Assembly: GCF_021654795.1 (NCBI RefSeq)
Contig: NZ_AP025344.1
Coordinates: 6,416,001-6,480,000, forward strand
Direction: 5' to 3'
DNA from: Paenibacillus dendritiformis
GTDB taxonomy: Bacteria; Bacillota; Bacilli; Paenibacillales; Paenibacillaceae
DNA: 64,000 bases
The notes below the pieces were generated by a model. It was given only the letters and a program-made list of their open reading frames with translations. It did no database searches and was not told where the DNA came from. Every line of letters starts with the position of its first letter. The first letter of the stretch is position 1. Made by a program: the position numbers and the translations under genes. Shown in pieces: positions 8,743 through 17,421 of the stretch.

Positions 8743-8902
8743 GATCCTGATCCTTTCGGGAATCCGTTCACTTCCGTTCAATGTCTTATTCGTATATCAA
8801 TCATAGCATAACTTCTGTGGCAAAGGGGAAAGAGGACAGGACGGAACGATCCTGTCGGCGCCCGCTACTGCCGTAATTTGATCCGAGCGAGGTATCCGCA
8901 TA

Positions 8903-9559
8903 ATGTCCAGACAAAAATTATCCACCTGGTCTCTGCTTGCTGTCATGGCCGGTTACATCATCTACGTCCTGTATATCAATTACCTTCACGATCCGCAGGC
9001 CGCTGCATTTTTGAGCCGCAAGTCCAATCCCGCCCGCCCCGTCAACGCCGATGTCTGGTTGCCGGTGATGAAGGTTCATGTGGCATTCGCCTGCCTGGCG
9101 ATCCTGTCGGGAGCGGTTAACTTCATACATACCTTGCTGAGAAAATACCGCCTCTTCCATCGAATCAACGGCTATCTGTATGTGATCTCCGTTTTCGCGG
9201 TGGTGCTGACTTCAGGATATATGGCTCCGTATGCCACAGGGGGGAAGCCCGCGAGCATTGCCTTCAATCTGTTGAACATGATCTGGATGTTCATCACCGT
9301 GATGGCGATCGTGAAAATAAGAAAGAAGCAGATGAGCCGCCACCGGGCATGGATGATTCGCAGCTATGTCTTTTGCTTCACCAATCTGGCGATTCATCTC
9401 CTTACCTTTGCGCTTCACGACGGAGCAGGCTTGCCTTACCCGGCCAGTTACACCACCGCCGTCTATGCTGCGATCCTTCTGCTCATCGGGCTGGCGGAGA
9501 TCATTATACGCCGGATTGGCCGATATCCGATTGACAACAATCGCTCCAAAGCGGCATAA
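8903..9559 (+). CDS. DUF2306 membrane protein
   Basis: The protein has 218 residues and about six to seven hydrophobic segments. Family features include MKVHVAFACLAILSGAVNF, RLFHRINGYLYVISV and SRHRAWMIRSYVFCFTN, whose histidines lie at membrane ends as in cytochrome- or redox-like four-helix proteins. DUF2306 has no established biochemical role. It is transcribed away from the TetR gene across a short shared promoter region (8743-8902). Confidence 0.82.
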   Translation: MSRQKLSTWSLLAVMAGYIIYVLYINYLHDPQAAAFLSRKSNPARPVNADVWLPVMKVHVAFACLAILSGAVNFIHTLLRKYRLFHRINGYLYVISVFAVVLTSGYMAPYATGGKPASIAFNLLNMIWMFITVMAIVKIRKKQMSRHRAWMIRSYVFCFTNLAIHLLTFALHDGAGLPYPASYTTAVYAAILLLIGLAEIIIRRIGRYPIDNNRSKAA

Positions 9560-9653
9560 GCGAGCAGGGGCGGGGCATGGAAGTTCGTCCTTAGCACGGC
9601 ATTGTCACGACAGGAAGATCAAGCGAACGAATTCACCTGAATAGCAAGCCGAA

Positions 9654-9674
9654 CAGCCCGGGGGACCCCGGGCT
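9654..9674. terminator. Bidirectional GC-rich hairpin
   Basis: CAGCCCGGGG and CCCCGGGCTG form a perfect 10-bp stem between the convergent DUF2306 gene and the Btr-like pseudogene. T-rich stretches are short on both sides. Confidence 0.6.
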
Positions 9675-9712
9675 GCGGTATTTATCGAGATGCGGTTCGA
9701 CGCCCGCCTGCG

Positions 9713-10824
9713 CTAATGAGCAGCTTGATTGGCCAGCCAGCCGGCCAGTTCTTCGGTCTGGGCCAGCACGGCGAGCGGATCGTAATACCAGGAGCGCTCT
9801 TCGGGCCATATGTAGAGCTGGTTGTACTTCACCGCCGGAAGATTGCCCCATATCGGATCAGCACGGAAATCACCCGTCGTCCGCACGTTGGAGGTCGGCC
9901 CACTGCTTGTCCATAAGCTCCTGCGCGATGCCGGCCGGAGGCTTGCGTCCCAAGGCTTGGTACACCGGCTGGCCGCGCCCGAAGTTATCTCCGTATACCC
10001 ACGTCTTCTTGTCCGCATATTCCGTTGATAGGCGGTGGGGGATATCCCGACCGCCTGTTTGAATTTGCGGCTCAAATAAAAGCTGTCCTTGTAGCCTACC
10101 TCCTGGGCCAGCGTGGTCAAATCCGGCGCACCGGTCAAGAGGCGGCGTTGGGCGCTGCGAAGTCGAAGCAGGGTCAGATGGGCATTGAAGGTTCGTCCGG
10201 TACGCTTGCGGAACGTGCGTGAAAAATGCTCCGGGTTGACATGGGCTAGCGCAGCCATATGCTCCCGCGTCAGGTCGTCGCTGTAGCGGCTCTCCATATA
10301 ATACAGGGCTTGCTCCACCCAGTCGCTGCTGGCTCCTGCCGGCTCTCCAATTCGCTGTACAGCTCTGCGAGCAGCTCGATGAACAGCTGTTGAGCCCGCA
10401 ATGGCTTGTCTGGCTGAGGCTCTCGCCAGGCACGCTCCAACTCGCACGCCAACCGGATGATTTTGGCTGGACAACGGTGCAGCGGCACCGGGTGCTTCAA
10501 GCCTTTCGCAGCGGAACCGCCGGCGGTCAAGCCGCGGTAATCGATCAAGGTTCCCCGCAGCGGAGAATCCGGCTTCGGCTGCAGATCCAGCGGGGGCCCG
10601 GCGCCGCACAGCACTGCGCTTCCCCGGGACAGCTCATGCTGAACCCCGTTGATGAGGAGCATTCCGTTCCCGCCGCTTACGATGAGGATGCGGAATAGCG
10701 GCGCTGCTGCCTCCAGGGCATCGTCTCCCGTTGTTTCTCACCATTCGGTTACGCGAAGAGGAATATAGAAGGAGTCAGGGGCTAGTGTCATCCCAATGCG
10801 AGCAGAGGGGGATTTTTGCATCAT
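9713..10824 (-). pseudogene. Btr-like regulator (AraC domain fused to siderophore-binding domain), broken
   Basis: Translation would start at ATG 10824 behind AGGAGG. An in-frame TGA interrupts codon 29 (after RVTEW). The sensor region continues to RQEPA, then a frame change near 10337 leads into an AraC domain (DWVEQALYYMESRYSDDLT to QAVGISPTAYQRN). A further frame change near 10020 and a likely deletion of about 150 codons lead to the late part of a periplasmic-binding domain (VYGDNFGRGQPVYQAL). Another shift near 9895 gives ADPIWGNLPAVKYNQLY to the stop. In Bacillus, Btr has this architecture and activates siderophore uptake. The Fur box in front supports an iron role. Confidence 0.85.
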
Positions 10825-10841
10825 GCTCTCCCTCCTGATAT

Positions 10842-10856
10842 TGATAATCATTCTCA
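10842..10856 (-). promoter_or_regulatory. Fur box
   Basis: TGATAATCATTCTCA matches the 7-1-7 Fur operator (TGATAAT-N-ATTATCA) at all but one position. It lies between a TATAAT (10863-10868 on the minus strand) and the ribosome site of the Btr-like pseudogene, where Fur binding would block transcription. Confidence 0.8.
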
Positions 10857-11074
10857 AAATTTATTATACCAGGTGCTTCGATTGCTTGGCGAGGCGCTCT
10901 GAGCAAGTTGCTTTCCCCCATTGGATCAACCATGCCATGCATGTGGGGTAGATCAGTCGGACTCCCTCCCATACGGTGAGCCTTGCGAATATCTGCAATT
11001 TGTGATAAAAGGTCTATAATACACAAAACCAGTCGCAAGTAGCAGCAAGACTGCGGTAAAGGAGCGATCGAACG

Positions 11075-11413
11075 ATGGAATGGAAAGAGATTACGACAGC
11101 AGACGAGTGGGCAGAGCTGTTGGAACAATCGGCGGAGCGCGGGGTTGTCGTGCTGAAGCACAGCACCACCTGTCCCGTAAGCTCGAATGCGCTGAACGAG
11201 TACGAGCAGTATTTGCAGGGCAATCCGAACAGCGATATCGATTATGTTCTCGTCAAGGTGATCGAGTCCCGCCCCGTCTCCAATCAGATTGCCGAGGATC
11301 TCGATGTGAAGCATGAGTCGCCGCAAATCATTTATGTCAAAGACAAGCAAAAATACTGGACGGCCTCCCATTGGGCGGTCACGACCGAGCATATGGCGGC
11401 GGTATTGGATTAG
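11075..11413 (+). CDS. ytxJ: Bacillithiol-system redox protein YtxJ (BrxC)
   Basis: The protein has 112 residues and a thioredoxin-like fold. The motif KHSTTCPVS carries a single active cysteine in the TCPxS context typical of YtxJ, rather than a CxxC pair. In bacillithiol-producing Bacillota this monothiol protein is proposed to help remove bacillithiol from proteins. It appears to be a single-gene unit with TATAAT upstream near 11015 and a terminator behind it. Confidence 0.9.
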   Translation: MEWKEITTADEWAELLEQSAERGVVVLKHSTTCPVSSNALNEYEQYLQGNPNSDIDYVLVKVIESRPVSNQIAEDLDVKHESPQIIYVKDKQKYWTASHWAVTTEHMAAVLD

Positions 11414-11432
11414 AGCGGCCATGAAAAAATGG

Positions 11433-11464
11433 AGCCCGTTCCGGATGACCGGGGCGGGCTTCTT
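11433..11464 (+). terminator. Terminator after ytxJ
   Basis: AGCCCG-TTCCGG pairs with CCGG-GGCGGGCT and is followed by TTCTT. Confidence 0.75.
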
Positions 11465-11498
11465 GTCTATCATGGGTGAACACGAACCGTACTGCAGC

Positions 11499-12059
11499 CT
11501 AGTATTTTTTCTCGAATAGAACTTCTCCATTGTCGGAGACGGCTGTAACCAAAACGGGATAACCTTCCATACCTATTGCGATTTCTGTATAGATGTCTCC
11601 ATTAGGATAGCTAATATAGATTGTATTGACACGATGATCATTGATGCTTCCCGTTACGATATGAATTCTTTTTTTATGTTGTCAGATATCGTTTCGCTAA
11701 CGATATTATATATACTAATCGGGTCATTGTTCGTTAGCTTCGTTCCATCCATAAAGCCAAGCTCATAGTTATCATCGGGCATTTTTTCAGCATACATAAC
11801 AGCATGCCAGTTCACACTGTCTTTTTCAAAAGAAAGGTCACGAAGCAGGATTTTTCCAAGACATTCACATCTACGACGCGAAGACGTTCTACATTACTTC
11901 CATATTTCGTATTTGTGGATGTTGTCAAAAGCTCTTCTAAGCTATCCTCTAGTACATGTATGATCTTATCTTCCGTTTCTTTTTCCCTGTTATCAGTACA
12001 GCCCGCAATCATACTCACAAGAAAAGCGAAAAGAACAATGATGATTTTAATTTTTTCAT
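11499..12059 (-). pseudogene. Lipoprotein gene with three single-base frameshifts
   Basis: ATG at 12059 follows GGTGAGG. Adding one A to three A-runs (after the start codon, near 11850 and near 11670) restores a continuous protein of about 186 residues. It has a lipoprotein signal (FLVSMIAGC), then KIIHVLEDSLEELL, then FEKDSVNWHAVMYAEKMP, and ends with TVSDNGEVLFEKKY-like sequence before the stop at 11499. No family was recognised. All three lesions are single-base losses in A homopolymers, so this may be real decay or a sequencing artefact. Base composition is AT-rich compared with its neighbours. Confidence 0.7.
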
Positions 12060-12268
12060 CCTACCTCACCTTTGCTTTACTATTTAACCCATTTCTTACG
12101 TCGTGGCAGTTTTTTACTATTTATATGTATGAGAACCAGCCGAAAAAAACCTTGCTCCTAAAGAAATCTGGGGGAGTCGCCGATAATATTCAAGGAAGGG
12201 AAATTGTGGAGGATCATTCCATCCTAGTATAGCACTCGTATAGAGAGAAAGAGGGTAACAGAGAAACG

Positions 12269-13378
12269 ATGAAATGGCAGTGGCACAAGATTGCAATGGC
12301 AGTAGTCATCGGGTCCATGCTGGTCGCCGGATGCGGCAACGGTAGCGGGTCACAGAACAGCTCGGACAGCAAGCAGGAAGGAGCCGATAGTACGGCAGCT
12401 CAGCAGACCGCGGAGAAGTCTAAGCCTAAGGGGACCCCATTCACCAGCCTCGACGGCACGATGCAGCTGACCTTGCCGAGCTCCTGGAGACAGAATGATG
12501 AGCTCAACAATATGGCGCAGTTCGCTGCGTACCATAGGAGCAATAACAGGTTCGCCCTCGTGAGCAGGACGCTGAAGGCCGATCTGGAGGAAGGGGCAAC
12601 GGTAGACGATATTGTCGAGCGAACCATCAGCAATGCTGACGCGATCACGTTGGATGACCTGGAAGTCATTGAAACCCGGGATATCTTCGTCGGCTCTGAC
12701 GCAGCCAAGCAGCTGGAATTCCGCGGCATCAACAAAAACGGCACCAAGGTGAAGGTCCATTACCTCGTTACGACAATGGACAAGGGGGCTCATTTCTACC
12801 AAATCATATTTTGGACAACGGAAGCCAAGTTCGACAAATACAAGGAAGAATTCGAACAGGCCACGCAGACATTCAAAGTGCTGAAAGCAAGCGATTCGGA
12901 AGCGGCGGCCAAAGCTCCGGCTAAGCCGAAAGTGATCAAGAGCGCCGACAGCCGGATGGAGCTGACACTTACGGCCAATTGGATGGAATATCCGTTGAAC
13001 GAAGATGCCGAGATATCCGCCTTCTATCCTGCGGGCAATGAATTTGTCATCGTCATCCCGGACGATCGCGAGGAGATGGGAGATATCCAGACCCTCGAAG
13101 ACTTCTATGATCTGCTGAATGAGTATAACTATAGCGAGTTCGCGCCAGGGGGACCTGCAGAAGAACCGAAGAGCGTGACAATCAACGGCTTGCCTGCCTT
13201 GCAGTTCGAGATCCAGGGCGTCTCGGAGGACAAAGAAAAAATCGCGATGCTCATTACGCTGATTGAATCGCCGCAGCAGTTCACACAGGTGATCTTCTGG
13301 ACAACCCAGTCGAAAATCGAGGAGAAGCGCGAGAGCTTCATCGAGGCCGCGGCTTCCTATAAGGAGCACGCCCAGTAA
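12269..13378 (+). CDS. Lipoprotein with two DcrB/PsbP-like domains, tandem copy 1
   Basis: The protein has 369 residues. The lipobox is LVAGC, followed by a Ser/Gln/Lys-rich linker. Two related halves follow: FTSLDGTMQLTLPSSW... and IKSADSRMELTLTANW..., each ending in a Phe-rich strand (FYQIIFWTTEAKFDKYKEEF and FTQVIFWTTQSKIEEKRESF). The pattern resembles DcrB/PsbP-like folds (formerly DUF1795) found in Gram-positive lipoproteins, with no clear function. It is therefore an internal duplication as well as one of two tandem paralogues. It was probably anchored on the outer face of the membrane. Confidence 0.82.
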   Translation: MKWQWHKIAMAVVIGSMLVAGCGNGSGSQNSSDSKQEGADSTAAQQTAEKSKPKGTPFTSLDGTMQLTLPSSWRQNDELNNMAQFAAYHRSNNRFALVSRTLKADLEEGATVDDIVERTISNADAITLDDLEVIETRDIFVGSDAAKQLEFRGINKNGTKVKVHYLVTTMDKGAHFYQIIFWTTEAKFDKYKEEFEQATQTFKVLKASDSEAAAKAPAKPKVIKSADSRMELTLTANWMEYPLNEDAEISAFYPAGNEFVIVIPDDREEMGDIQTLEDFYDLLNEYNYSEFAPGGPAEEPKSVTINGLPALQFEIQGVSEDKEKIAMLITLIESPQQFTQVIFWTTQSKIEEKRESFIEAAASYKEHAQ

Positions 13379-13430
13379 TCCATACATGATGACAGTTACG
13401 AACATCAAGGCCGGGAGTCCCGCGGGGAGA
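13379..13430 (+). repeat. Intergenic direct repeat, copy 1
   Basis: About 50 bases starting CATACATGATGACAGTTACG recur at 14561-14610 after the second lipoprotein, 1,180 bp downstream. This gives the length of the duplicated unit. The GGCCGGG part forms a weak hairpin with the following CCTGGCC or CCCCGGCC and may act as a terminator. Confidence 0.8.
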
Positions 13431-13502
13431 GACCTGGCCTTCTTGCTACTGACGCCTCGGTGGAGATTTCAGAGAGACAGAAAGAAGGGTAAAAGGGAAA
13501 CG

Positions 13503-14558
13503 ATGAGTAGACAATGGTATAAGGCCGCAGCGGCGGTCATAATCGCGGCCGTGCTGGCGGCCGGATGCGGCGGCGGTTCGCAGAACGAGGCGGAGACATC
13601 TGCACCAAAGGGCACAACATTCACCAGCCTCGATGGCAACATGCAGTTGACCTTGCCGGACAGCTGGAGGCAGGATGAGGAGTCCAGTCAAAGGGCGCGG
13701 TTCTCCGCTCACCACGAGAGCAAGGACAGGTTCGTCATCGTAAAGAGGACGGCGAAGGCCGATCTGAAAGACGGGACAACCGTGGATGATATCGTTAATC
13801 GGACCATCAACATCTCCGATACGATTACAATGGATGATATGGAAATGCTCGAGATCCGGGATATCACCGTCGGCTCTGACGCAGCCAAGCAGATCGAATT
13901 CCGCGGCATTGACAAAAATGCTACGAAGGAAAAACTCCGTTTCCTTGTTACGACATTGGAGAAGGGGGATTATTTCTACCAACTCCTATTCTGTGCGAAG
14001 GAAGACAAGTTCGACAGATATAAAGATGAATTCGAGAAAGGCATTCAGTCGTTCAAGGCTATCTCACCAAGCGCCGCTGAGGCAGAAGCCAGCGATCCGG
14101 AAAAACCGAGCGTGTTCCAGAGCGCCGATAAGCGGATGGAGCTGACGCTTACGTCCAACTGGATGGTATATCCGATGAATCCGGAAGCTGAGATCTCCGC
14201 TTACTATCCTGCGGAGAAGGAATTCGTCATCGTCATCCCGGACGCACGCGAGGAGATGGGGGAGATAGAGACGCTCGAAGATTACTATGACCTGGTGTAC
14301 GAGCTTAACTTTAGCGAGTTCATGCCGGAAGGGCCAGCAGAAGAGCCAAGAAAGGTGGAAATTAACGGCCTGTCAGCCCTGCAGTTCGAGATTCAGGGCG
14401 TTACGGAGGATAAAGAAAAAATCGCGATTCTGATTACGCTGATTGAATCTCCGCAGCAATTCACGCAAGTGATCTTCTGGACAACCCAATCGAAAATCGA
14501 GGAGAAGCGCGAGAGCTTCATCGAGGCCACGGCTTCCTATAAGGAGCACGCCCCATAA
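13503..14558 (+). CDS. Lipoprotein with two DcrB/PsbP-like domains, tandem copy 2
   Basis: The protein has 351 residues, starting at ATG 13503. The leader spacing and lipobox (LAAGC) correspond to copy 1; an earlier in-frame ATG at 13386 would add residues lacking any signal peptide. It matches copy 1 over its whole length, with a shorter linker after the lipobox. The last 130 bases and the trailing intergenic DNA of the two genes are nearly identical, while the 5' parts have diverged more. Function is unknown. Its neighbour makes dosage or antigenic variation possible, but nothing shows this. Confidence 0.82.
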   Translation: MSRQWYKAAAAVIIAAVLAAGCGGGSQNEAETSAPKGTTFTSLDGNMQLTLPDSWRQDEESSQRARFSAHHESKDRFVIVKRTAKADLKDGTTVDDIVNRTINISDTITMDDMEMLEIRDITVGSDAAKQIEFRGIDKNATKEKLRFLVTTLEKGDYFYQLLFCAKEDKFDRYKDEFEKGIQSFKAISPSAAEAEASDPEKPSVFQSADKRMELTLTSNWMVYPMNPEAEISAYYPAEKEFVIVIPDAREEMGEIETLEDYYDLVYELNFSEFMPEGPAEEPRKVEINGLSALQFEIQGVTEDKEKIAILITLIESPQQFTQVIFWTTQSKIEEKRESFIEATASYKEHAP

Positions 14559-14560
14559 TT

Positions 14561-14610
14561 CATACATGATGACAGTTACGAACATTAAGGCCGGGAGTCC
14601 CGCGAGGAAA
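14561..14610 (+). repeat. Intergenic direct repeat, copy 2
   Basis: This is the partner of the repeat at 13379-13430, with only a few substitutions. It marks the right end of the duplicated unit. Confidence 0.8.
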
Positions 14611-14687
14611 TCCCCGGCCGGCTCAAATGATTCTACTCCGGAAGCTGTTTGTCTTGCTGTCCCCCCCAATTCGATAGAACGAACCAA

Positions 14688-15033
14688 TTACAAATCGTCG
14701 AGGCTATTGAGAATTAAAAGCAGTTCAGAAGTCGTCATAAGGCCGATTGCCGCAAAATAGGGGAAGGCTGTCCCCACTTCAATGATTGATGTGGTGAATC
14801 CCAATGCCACCATCGCTATTTTACTTTTGGACCGGGGTCTGGGCAATTCCGATTTTTCACTCTTGGGAACGTCAGCTAGCGATAAACAAAACTCCCCCAA
14901 TAATGAGCATGACCCAACTTTCTATACGATTTTGGAAAATGGCGGAGAACGCCTCTAAAATTACACCATGTCCCAATTTGAGCGCTACGCCAACTAAAAA
15001 GTATAATCCGGCGACGGTCAATAAATAAATCAT
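14688..15033 (-). pseudogene. GAP-family membrane protein remnant
   Basis: From 15033 the frame reads IYLLTVAGLYFLVGVALKLG and ends after WVMLIIGGVLFIAS. The next frame continues KIAMVALGFTTSIIEVGTAF and PYFAAIGLMTTSELLLIL before a stop at 14688. Together they match the middle of GAP (Sap, sulfolipid-addressing-like) membrane proteins, which are normally over 200 residues. N- and C-terminal parts are missing and one frameshift is present near 14880. Confidence 0.6.
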
Positions 15034-15420
15034 TCATCGGGAACTCAGTCGTTCTTTCTCAGTTCACAGCAAATAGACCCGTTACCCCCAGCGCAGCGCT
15101 TTTCCAGCATGCGCCTTATATCTCCAGCCTCATTTTATCCTGATTGGACAACTGAATAAGCTTTTGACTCGATGAAGCACTGGCCGGTTGGCACCATTGA
15201 TTTTCCCCTTCTTCTCGTAATGCAAGTTTCTTCGAACCCCTCCAATCCCGCCCTAGTGGGCCCCGAGAACACCTTTCACCAGCAGATTATAATTGGGGGT
15301 AAACGCTACGGAAAACAAATTTTTCAAAATCGCGAATGTATGGAGCTCTCTCCCTTCGAGCCGGACAACTATGATACACTAGCAATAACAAAACGAGGCT
15401 ATAGTAAGGAGAACAAGAGG
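15034..15420 (+). other. Non-coding stretch before exoA
   Basis: No gene or strong structure was recognised. A TATGATACACT sequence near 15370 is a plausible -10 region for exoA. The exoA frame stays open upstream to 15172, but that extension is not nuclease-like. Confidence 0.4.
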
Positions 15421-16197
15421 ATGAAGCTGATATCGTGGAATGTCAACGGCCTGCGGGCCTGCGTCAATAAAGGATTTATTGATTATTTCAAGGCAAGCGA
15501 TGCCGATATTTTTTGCGTGCAGGAGACGAAGCTGCAGGATGGACAGATCTGCCTGGAGCTGGGCGATAAGTACCGGCAATATTGGAATTATGCGGAGAAA
15601 AAAGGGTACTCCGGCACCGCCGTTTTTACGCGAATCGAACCGATCTCGGTACGCTATGGCATGGAGGAGGACAGCGAACCGGAGGGGCGGATCATTACGC
15701 TGGAATTTGAATCTTTTTACCTCGTTACGGTATATACGCCCAACGCGAAGCGGGATTTGTCCCGCCTGGAATACCGGCTCGAGTGGGAGGAGCGATTCCG
15801 CCGTTATTTGCAGGAGCTGGATGCCCGGAAGCCGGTTATCGTGTGCGGCGATTTGAACGTGGCTCATCAGGAGATCGATCTGAAAAATGCGAAGTCGAAC
15901 CATGGCAACTCCGGCTTCACGCCGGAAGAGCGGGACAAGATGACCCGGCTGCTGGATGCCGGCTTTACCGACACGTTCCGGCATCGCTATCCGGACCGGA
16001 CGGACGCTTATACCTGGTGGTCGTTCATGCCGAAGGTGCGGGAACGGAATATCGGCTGGCGGATTGACTATTTTCTTGTCTCTGCCCGCTTGAAGGACTA
16101 TATCAAGGACGCGGAGATTGATGCAGCCATTACCGGCAGCGACCACTGCCCCGTCATCCTGGAGATGGAGGATATCCCGGCGGAGGCAACGGAGTGA
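15421..16197 (+). CDS. exoA: Exodeoxyribonuclease III / AP endonuclease
   Basis: The protein has 258 residues. It cuts DNA at abasic sites and has 3'-5' exonuclease and 3'-phosphatase activity in base excision repair. All family blocks are present: KLISWNVNGLRA, FCVQETKLQ (metal glutamate), VYTPNAKRDLSRL, VCGDLNVAHQEIDL, WRIDYFLVS and the terminal GSDHCPV histidine. The ATG at 15421 was chosen because family proteins begin with MKLISWNVNG and AAGGAG lies just upstream. Confidence 0.96.
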   Translation: MKLISWNVNGLRACVNKGFIDYFKASDADIFCVQETKLQDGQICLELGDKYRQYWNYAEKKGYSGTAVFTRIEPISVRYGMEEDSEPEGRIITLEFESFYLVTVYTPNAKRDLSRLEYRLEWEERFRRYLQELDARKPVIVCGDLNVAHQEIDLKNAKSNHGNSGFTPEERDKMTRLLDAGFTDTFRHRYPDRTDAYTWWSFMPKVRERNIGWRIDYFLVSARLKDYIKDAEIDAAITGSDHCPVILEMEDIPAEATE

Positions 16198-16215
16198 ACC
16201 TATATTACAGATGTG

Positions 16216-16240
16216 CCGCAGCTTGAAGCTGCGGTTTTTT
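16216..16240 (+). terminator. Terminator after exoA
   Basis: CCGCAGCTTGAAGCTGCGG followed by TTTTTT. Confidence 0.93.
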
Positions 16241-16506
16241 CATGCTGATGTGATTGCGATGCTATCGATGCCCTGCGGAGCGTGTCGAGCAGCCGTATTC
16301 GGTATGCGGATCACGGGACTCGCATCGTCTGCGACTCGATAGTCCTGCAATTTTATAGCAATTTCTCGCTCCGGATGGCGAATGCGACAGAATTCCTGCA
16401 CAGCGGCAGCATTTATCCGGTAATCTTACGAAATGGGCAGAAATGGCCCGAAATTGATGTAAAGTTGCAGGTTTCTTTTCTTCGTTAAGGGGATGACGGT
16501 AAAAAA

Positions 16507-17151
16507 CTGCGATTTTGCAGGCTGTTGGAAAACCCCTGTTTTTTGTGAAGGGGTGGAGATGGTCCATTTTCCTCATCCAAACTTTGGCTCTTAGAGCGTT
16601 TTAAATCAATTTTTTTCTACCGGGAGAAGAGATCTATATTACAGGTGAAAAGTCCCATAGACTACTCAATGGCCTGATTTTACGGGATCCAACCGACCGC
16701 GTCGGATGCTGGGGGCATCATCGCCTTCAGGAAGCATTATCAGCCTGCTGGAAGCATTATCCGGCCTGCTGGAAGCATCGCTGCCTCCTGGGGCTTGGAC
16801 GTGCGGAGGACATTGCTGCTATTTTACAGGAATTTCGGCTTAATGAGTCCCCATCCCGAGGAATTGCTGCAAATCTGCATCATTTTAGGCCCTTTTGCTT
16901 CAAACCGAAGCGAAACGGGGGAAATTCCTGTAATTTTGCAGGATTCCCTTTCTGGAATAGTCGTCCATATCGAATTGCTGTATTTCTGCAGGATTTCGCT
17001 TACCGAATCGGCGTGTCTGGAGAAATCGTGGAGTTTGCGGATTTCGCCTGCCGGATGGGCGTGTCTAGGGAAATGGTGCAGTTTTCAGGATGGTGGAAAT
17101 ATCCATTTTCCTACTTAAAACTTCTTTCTCAACAGCCTGGATTTTGCAGGA
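16507..17151 (+). repeat. Dyad-array intergenic repeat, copy A
   Basis: This roughly 645-bp element recurs almost unchanged, inverted, at 46235-46885, and in shortened form at 25873-26290. It contains repeated 16-bp imperfect dyads of the form CTGYA-TTTT-GCAG: 16507-16521, 16812-16830, 16863-16886, 16927-16942, 16975-16993 and 17136-17151. The central ones are spaced 50-61 bp apart. Three tandem units of about 20 bp (CCTGCTGGAAGCATTATC type) lie at 16726-16793. Related dyads continue to the left at 16344-16360 and 16392-16415. A 107-codon open frame inside is probably not a gene. The flanks 16241-16506 and 17152-17421 hold no gene that I recognise. Confidence 0.8.
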
Positions 17152-17421
17152 TTTTTCGATAGGTGATCGCGAAGGGCGCTCTCCCGGCGTCAGCTTCCGG
17201 GAAGAGGCGGGAATCAGTCTGTTCGAGAACGGATGTGGCCGTATTCGCATGTGGTCCCGGGCCACATTCGTCACAAGCATGCAGACATAGCCGAAAAAGG
17301 CAGCTTTACCCGCACATACGAACTCCATATGAGCCCAGGATATCCGCACGGAGTATCAAGAAATCGGCATCGAAATCCGGCATAATGACAATAGAAGAAC
17401 AAACAGAGGGTAGAGGATGAG

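Noticed and set aside
10775..11530. A 251-codon minus-strand frame across ytxJ
   Set aside because: ytxJ on the plus strand is clearly recognised; the minus frame shows no domain pattern.
15172..15420. N-terminal extension of exoA
   Set aside because: The extra 83 codons are open by chance; family proteins begin at MKLISWNVNG and the ribosome site is just before it.
16507..17151. Insertion sequence
   Set aside because: No transposase fragment, terminal inverted repeats or target duplication were found in any of the three copies.
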